Of a DNA stretch of 16,520 bases, positions 13,661 to 16,520 are shown piece after piece. Position 1 is the stretch's first letter; the number at the start of each line of letters is the position of its first letter. Location: NCBI GenBank assembly GCA_035948855.1, contig DASZIT010000034.1, positions 1 to 16,520 on the forward strand. The letters are read 5' to 3'. A model generated the notes under the pieces. That model ran no database searches and was not told the origin of the DNA. It saw nothing but the letters and a program-made list of their open reading frames with translations. The stretch is from DASZIT01 sp035948855 (GTDB lineage: Bacteria; Actinomycetota; Acidimicrobiia; Acidimicrobiales; RAAP-2). The translations under genes and the position numbers were made by a program.

Positions 13661-14512
13661 ATGACTGATACTGCCGCCTTCCACTCCTTGCGATATGAAA
13701 CCGCCAACCGGAAGGCCTACATCACCCTCAATCGTCCGGAGCGGCTCAATGCCATCGACCGGTTCATGCCCGGCGAGATCGATGCCGCCGTCGAATTGGC
13801 CAATGACGACCCCGAGGTGCACGTCATCGTGCTGCGGGGTGAGGGGAGGTCGTTCTGTTCCGGCTACGACCTCAAAGACTTCGCCGAGGGAGGCATCGGG
13901 ACCCAGGGGGTGGTGTGGGATCCGATCAAGGATTTCCGGGCCATGAAGCGGAACACCGATCAATTCACCAGCCTCTTCCGGTCGCTGAAGCCCACCATCT
14001 GCCGAGTGCAAGGTCACGCGGTGGCCGGCGGCAGCGATATCGCCCTGTGTTGCGATCTGGTGGTGATGGCTGACGACGCCCGTATCGGGTACATGCCGGC
14101 CCGGGTGTGGGGTTGCCCGACTACGGCCATGTGGGTCTACCGGCTCGGCGCCGAGCGAGCCAAGCGGATGCTGCTCACCGGCGACACCATCGACGGGCGG
14201 CAGGCGGCGGAGTGGGGACTGGTGGTCGAGTCGGTGCCGGCCGAGGAGCTCGACGCCCGGGTGGAGGCGCTGGCCGATCGGATGGCCGGCGTGCCGATCA
14301 ATCAACTGGTGATGCAGAAGCTGATGATCAACCAGGCCTACGACAACATGGGCCTCCACGGCACCCAGTTACTGGCCACCCTCTTCGATGGCATCACCCG
14401 CCACTCGCCGGAGGGCAGGTGGTTCCAGCAGCTGGCGGCCGATGAGGGATTTCATGCCGCGGTTGCCTGGCGCGACTCCGGCCGCTGGATCCCCGAAGGC
14501 GGAATCGAGTAG
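13661..14512 (+). CDS. Crotonase-family protein with altered active-site glutamates
   Basis: ATG 13661 follows GGGAG (13651-13655) at five bases, one of the few clear ribosome sites here; the product is 283 aa. The crotonase fold is evident: LNRPERLNAI (23-32), oxyanion-hole loop FCSGYDLKD (65-73), second loop HAVAGGSDIALCCDLV and the specificity segment IGYMPARVWGCPTTAMW. The residue matching Glu144 of enoyl-CoA hydratase is Asp126. At the Glu164 position there is Pro146-Ala147, so neither catalytic glutamate is present. A classical hydratase mechanism is therefore unlikely. The family includes isomerases, dehalogenases, decarboxylases and hydrolases, and I cannot choose between them. The C-terminal region (MQKLMINQAYDNMGLHG onwards) is a helical trimerisation segment. 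A terminator-like hairpin follows the stop at once. Confidence 0.88.
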   Translation: MTDTAAFHSLRYETANRKAYITLNRPERLNAIDRFMPGEIDAAVELANDDPEVHVIVLRGEGRSFCSGYDLKDFAEGGIGTQGVVWDPIKDFRAMKRNTDQFTSLFRSLKPTICRVQGHAVAGGSDIALCCDLVVMADDARIGYMPARVWGCPTTAMWVYRLGAERAKRMLLTGDTIDGRQAAEWGLVVESVPAEELDARVEALADRMAGVPINQLVMQKLMINQAYDNMGLHGTQLLATLFDGITRHSPEGRWFQQLAADEGFHAAVAWRDSGRWIPEGGIE

Positions 14513-14522
14513 CTAAATCCCC

Positions 14523-14539
14523 GGGCTGGCGCCCAGCCC
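14523..14539 (+). terminator. Hairpin after the second crotonase
   Basis: GGGCTGG and CCAGCCC form a perfect 7-bp, GC-rich stem around a CGC loop, ten bases after the stop codon at 14512. There is no U-tract (GCCGCCCCCAC follows), so it is either a stem-only terminator, common in high-GC actinobacteria, or an mRNA-end stabiliser. Confidence 0.5.
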
Positions 14540-14615
14540 GCCGCCCCCACACCCTGCCGTCGCCGCACCCTCCGACCAGCCATCGGGCCGCTCGGCCTGC
14601 ATGTCCGATTTCCGC

Positions 14616-14644
14616 CAGACATCCCGCTTGGAGCGTGCGACACT
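14616..14644 (+). promoter_or_regulatory. Putative promoter of the alkylation-repair operon, leaderless
   Basis: CAGACA (14616-14621) and GACACT (14639-14644) are 17 bp apart; the first matches four of six bases of TTGACA. GACACT ends six bases before GTG 14651, and the intervening GAAGGG is too close to the start to act as a ribosome site. The stretch between the hairpin and this point (14540-14615) shows nothing else I can name; an Ada-type operator could sit here. Confidence 0.4.
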
Positions 14645-14650
14645 GAAGGG

Positions 14651-16120
14651 GTGATCGAGGACTTCGAACAGTGTTACCGGGCGGTGCAGAGCCGGGACAC
14701 CCGCTTTGACGGGTGGTTCTTCACCGCGGTGACCTCGACCCACATCTACTGCCGACCCAGCTGCCCGGCGATCACCCCCAAACCCGGCAATGTCCGGTTC
14801 TATCCCACTGCCGCCTCGGCCCAGCAGGCCGGTTTCCGGGCCTGCATGCGGTGCCGACCGGATGCCTCCCCGGGATCGCCGGAATGGGACATGAGGGCTG
14901 ACGTCGTTGCCCGGGCCATGAAGCTGATCGCCGACGGGATCGTCGACCGGGAAGGGGTGGCGGGTCTGGCCCGCCATCTCGGCTTCAGCGCCCGCCAGGT
15001 CCAGCGGGTGCTGGTCGCCGAAGTCGGCGCCGGACCACTGGCCCTGGCCCGGGCCCAACGGGCCCAGACCGCCAGAGTCCTGGTGGAGACCACCGACCTT
15101 CCGGTGGCGCAGGTGGCGTTCGCCGCCGGATTCGCCAGCGTTCGCCAGTTCAACGACACCATCCGGGAGGTCTTCGCCAAGACGCCCACCGACCTCCGCC
15201 TGAAGAGCAAGCGACAGGGGGACCGAAGTGCGGGGTCGATTCAGCTCCGGCTTCCCTATCGTGCGCCGTTCGACGCCGAGTCGTTGTTCGGGTTCCTCGC
15301 TTTCCGGGCGGTGCCCGGTGTCGAGTCGTACGTCGACGGCACCTTCCTCCGGAGTCTGGATCTTCCCCACGGCGAGGGGATCGTCGAGCTCACCCCCGAT
15401 GACGGGTGTGTGCGGTCGACGTTCTATCTACAGGACCTTCGCGATCTGACCGCCGCGGTGACCCGGTGCCGTCGGCTGCTCGACCTGGATGCCGACCCGG
15501 TGGCGGTCGATGAGACCCTTTCCCTCGACCCGCTGTTGCAGCCCTCGGTCCGGCGCACCCCCGGAAAGCGCATGCCCGGCGCCGTCGACGGGGCGGAACT
15601 GGCGGTGCGGGCGGTCATCGGTCAACAGGTGTCGGTAGCCGGCGCCCGGACGGTGACCGGACGACTGGTGGCGGCCGCCGGCCGGCGGCTGACCAATCCG
15701 CGACCGACGCTCACCCACCTCTTCCCGACCGCCGAGGAGATCGCCTCGGCCGCCGCCGACGCCTTTGCCATGTCCGGTAGCCGGCGCCGGACCCTCGGGT
15801 CGCTGGCCGGTGCCATTGCCGAGGGCACGGTGAGGATCAATCCGGGCGAGGACCCCGACGAACTCGAGCGCCGCCTGCTCACCCTGCCCGGCATCGGCCC
15901 GTGGACGACCGCCTATGTCTCGATGCGGGCGCTCGGTCACCCCGATGCCTTCATGCCCACCGATCTCGGTGTCCGGCGAGGCATCACCCGTCTGGGTCAC
16001 GACGACGACATCGAGACCGTCAACCGCGTGGCCGAGAAGTGGCGCCCATGGCGGGCCTACGCCATGGCCCACCTGTGGACCACCCCTGTCGAACCCGAAG
16101 GAGAAGCCAACGCCGCATGA
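14651..16120 (+). CDS. alkA: Ada-AlkA fusion: alkyl sensor/regulator and 3-methyladenine DNA glycosylase
   Basis: The 489-aa protein combines three parts. Residues 1-75 are the Ada zinc domain with C34, C38, C65 and C68; C34 in YCRPSC matches the Ada Cys38 that accepts methyl groups from phosphotriesters. Residues about 83-185 are an AraC-type helix-turn-helix pair (GVAGLARHLGFSARQVQR; PVAQVAFAAGFASVRQFN). Residues about 196-478 are AlkA: an N-terminal AlkA_N part, then the HhH motif LPGIGPWTTAY (412-422) and catalytic Asp438 in FMPTDLGVRR. It should sense methylation damage, activate transcription and excise alkylated bases. The Ada O6-methyltransferase domain is absent and is supplied by the next gene, the same two-gene split known for M. 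tuberculosis alkA-ogt. The start GTG 14651 has a promoter-like element directly before it. Its stop overlaps the next start (ATGA). Confidence 0.95.
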   Translation: MIEDFEQCYRAVQSRDTRFDGWFFTAVTSTHIYCRPSCPAITPKPGNVRFYPTAASAQQAGFRACMRCRPDASPGSPEWDMRADVVARAMKLIADGIVDREGVAGLARHLGFSARQVQRVLVAEVGAGPLALARAQRAQTARVLVETTDLPVAQVAFAAGFASVRQFNDTIREVFAKTPTDLRLKSKRQGDRSAGSIQLRLPYRAPFDAESLFGFLAFRAVPGVESYVDGTFLRSLDLPHGEGIVELTPDDGCVRSTFYLQDLRDLTAAVTRCRRLLDLDADPVAVDETLSLDPLLQPSVRRTPGKRMPGAVDGAELAVRAVIGQQVSVAGARTVTGRLVAAAGRRLTNPRPTLTHLFPTAEEIASAAADAFAMSGSRRRTLGSLAGAIAEGTVRINPGEDPDELERRLLTLPGIGPWTTAYVSMRALGHPDAFMPTDLGVRRGITRLGHDDDIETVNRVAEKWRPWRAYAMAHLWTTPVEPEGEANAA

Positions 16121-16520
16121 AGACCGCAACGAAACCCCATCCCCGCCCGGGACGTACCCGACCGAACACGATCAAGACGATGCAACTCTCCACCCCGGTG
16201 GGCGAGTTGATGCTGTGTGCCGATGACGACGGGCTGACCCACCTGGTCCTGCCCGGCGCCGCCAGACCACCGCAGTCGCCCGGCGTCGAAGAAGACGACG
16301 GCGGCCAGGACGTCGGCATCCACCATCACCTGCTGGAGGCGGCCACCCAACTCGACGAGTACTTCGCCGGGGAACGGGAGACCTTTGAGCTGGCGCTCGA
16401 CCCCCAGGGCACTCCGTTCCAGCGCAAGGTGTGGTTCGCCCTGGCCGACATCCCCTACGGCGAGACGATCAGCTACGCCGAGTTGGCCCGCCGGGTCGGG
16501 AGTCCCAAGGGGTTCCGGGC
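16117..16520 (+). CDS. ogt: Methylated-DNA-protein cysteine methyltransferase (partial, 3' end off window)
   Basis: The frame is open from ATG 16117, which overlaps the alkA stop (ATGA), to the right edge, giving the first 134 residues. A basic leader of about 21 residues precedes MQLSTPVGELMLCADDDGL, so ATG 16180 is an alternative start. The N-terminal ribonuclease-like domain ends at LDEYFAGERETFEL, followed by GTPFQRKVWFALADIPYGET and ISYAELARRVGSPKGFRA, which are characteristic of Ogt/MGMT just before the DNA-recognition helix. The active-site Cys of the PCHR motif would fall shortly beyond the window. The enzyme removes methyl groups from O6-methylguanine and O4-methylthymine by suicidal transfer. 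As second gene of the operon it would be induced together with the Ada-AlkA regulator. Confidence 0.93.
   Translation, partial: MKTATKPHPRPGRTRPNTIKTMQLSTPVGELMLCADDDGLTHLVLPGAARPPQSPGVEEDDGGQDVGIHHHLLEAATQLDEYFAGERETFELALDPQGTPFQRKVWFALADIPYGETISYAELARRVGSPKGFR

Noticed and set aside
1..16520. tRNA, rRNA, CRISPR array, insertion sequence, integrase or phage genes
   Set aside because: No cloverleaf-like or rRNA-like sequence, spaced direct repeats, transposase motifs or flanking inverted repeats were seen; the only long repeats are the HAMP units inside a gene.

Overview
The window is high-GC, densely packed bacterial DNA of chromosomal character. Its gene families point to an actinobacterium: a TAP/SlpE-type lipoprotein hydrolase, a small F420/FMN split-barrel protein, a minimal zincin, an Ada-AlkA fusion followed by ogt, and several start codons placed only 6-8 nt after a -10-like hexamer. 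An Acidimicrobiia-type lineage is a guess I cannot verify. I see no rRNA, tRNA, insertion sequence, CRISPR array or phage genes.

Layout. (1) 1-405, minus: the N-terminal part of a secreted alpha/beta-hydrolase lipoprotein, cut by the left edge. (2) 547-1875, minus: a secreted vanadium-haloperoxidase-like protein of the PAP2 fold. (3) A 257-bp divergent region, then 2133-7171, plus: two large soluble hybrid histidine kinases whose stop and start codons overlap (GTGA). The first has a ladder of HAMP repeats (about 92 residues each) like fungal group III kinases, then GAF, HisKA, HATPase and REC. The second is REC-PAS-HisKA-HATPase-REC. No DNA-binding response regulator or HPt gene lies next to them. 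(4) 7241-8008, minus: a crotonase-fold protein with one catalytic glutamate position changed. (5) 8070-11323, plus: a MacB/LolD-type ATPase and an FtsX-type permease, overlapping by ATGA. (6) 11426-14512, plus: a run of small genes (split-barrel oxidoreductase, minimal zincin, unknown 102-aa protein, GNAT acetyltransferase, S4 RNA-binding protein, second crotonase) ending at a strong hairpin. (7) 14651 to the right edge, plus: an alkylation-repair operon with an Ada/AraC/AlkA fusion and a methylguanine methyltransferase, the latter cut by the window edge.

How the genes work together. The clearest functional units are the kinase pair (probably one phosphorelay), the ABC ATPase/permease pair and the alkylation-repair pair. 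The haloperoxidase diverges from the kinase pair and could be co-regulated with it, but only the arrangement suggests this. The small genes between 11.4 and 13.6 kb look like individually expressed housekeeping genes: several have their own -10-like box immediately before the start codon. The two observations most worth following up are this recurrent leaderless-start signature and the S4 gene, whose conserved N-terminus falls on an ATC codon with no usual start codon nearby.
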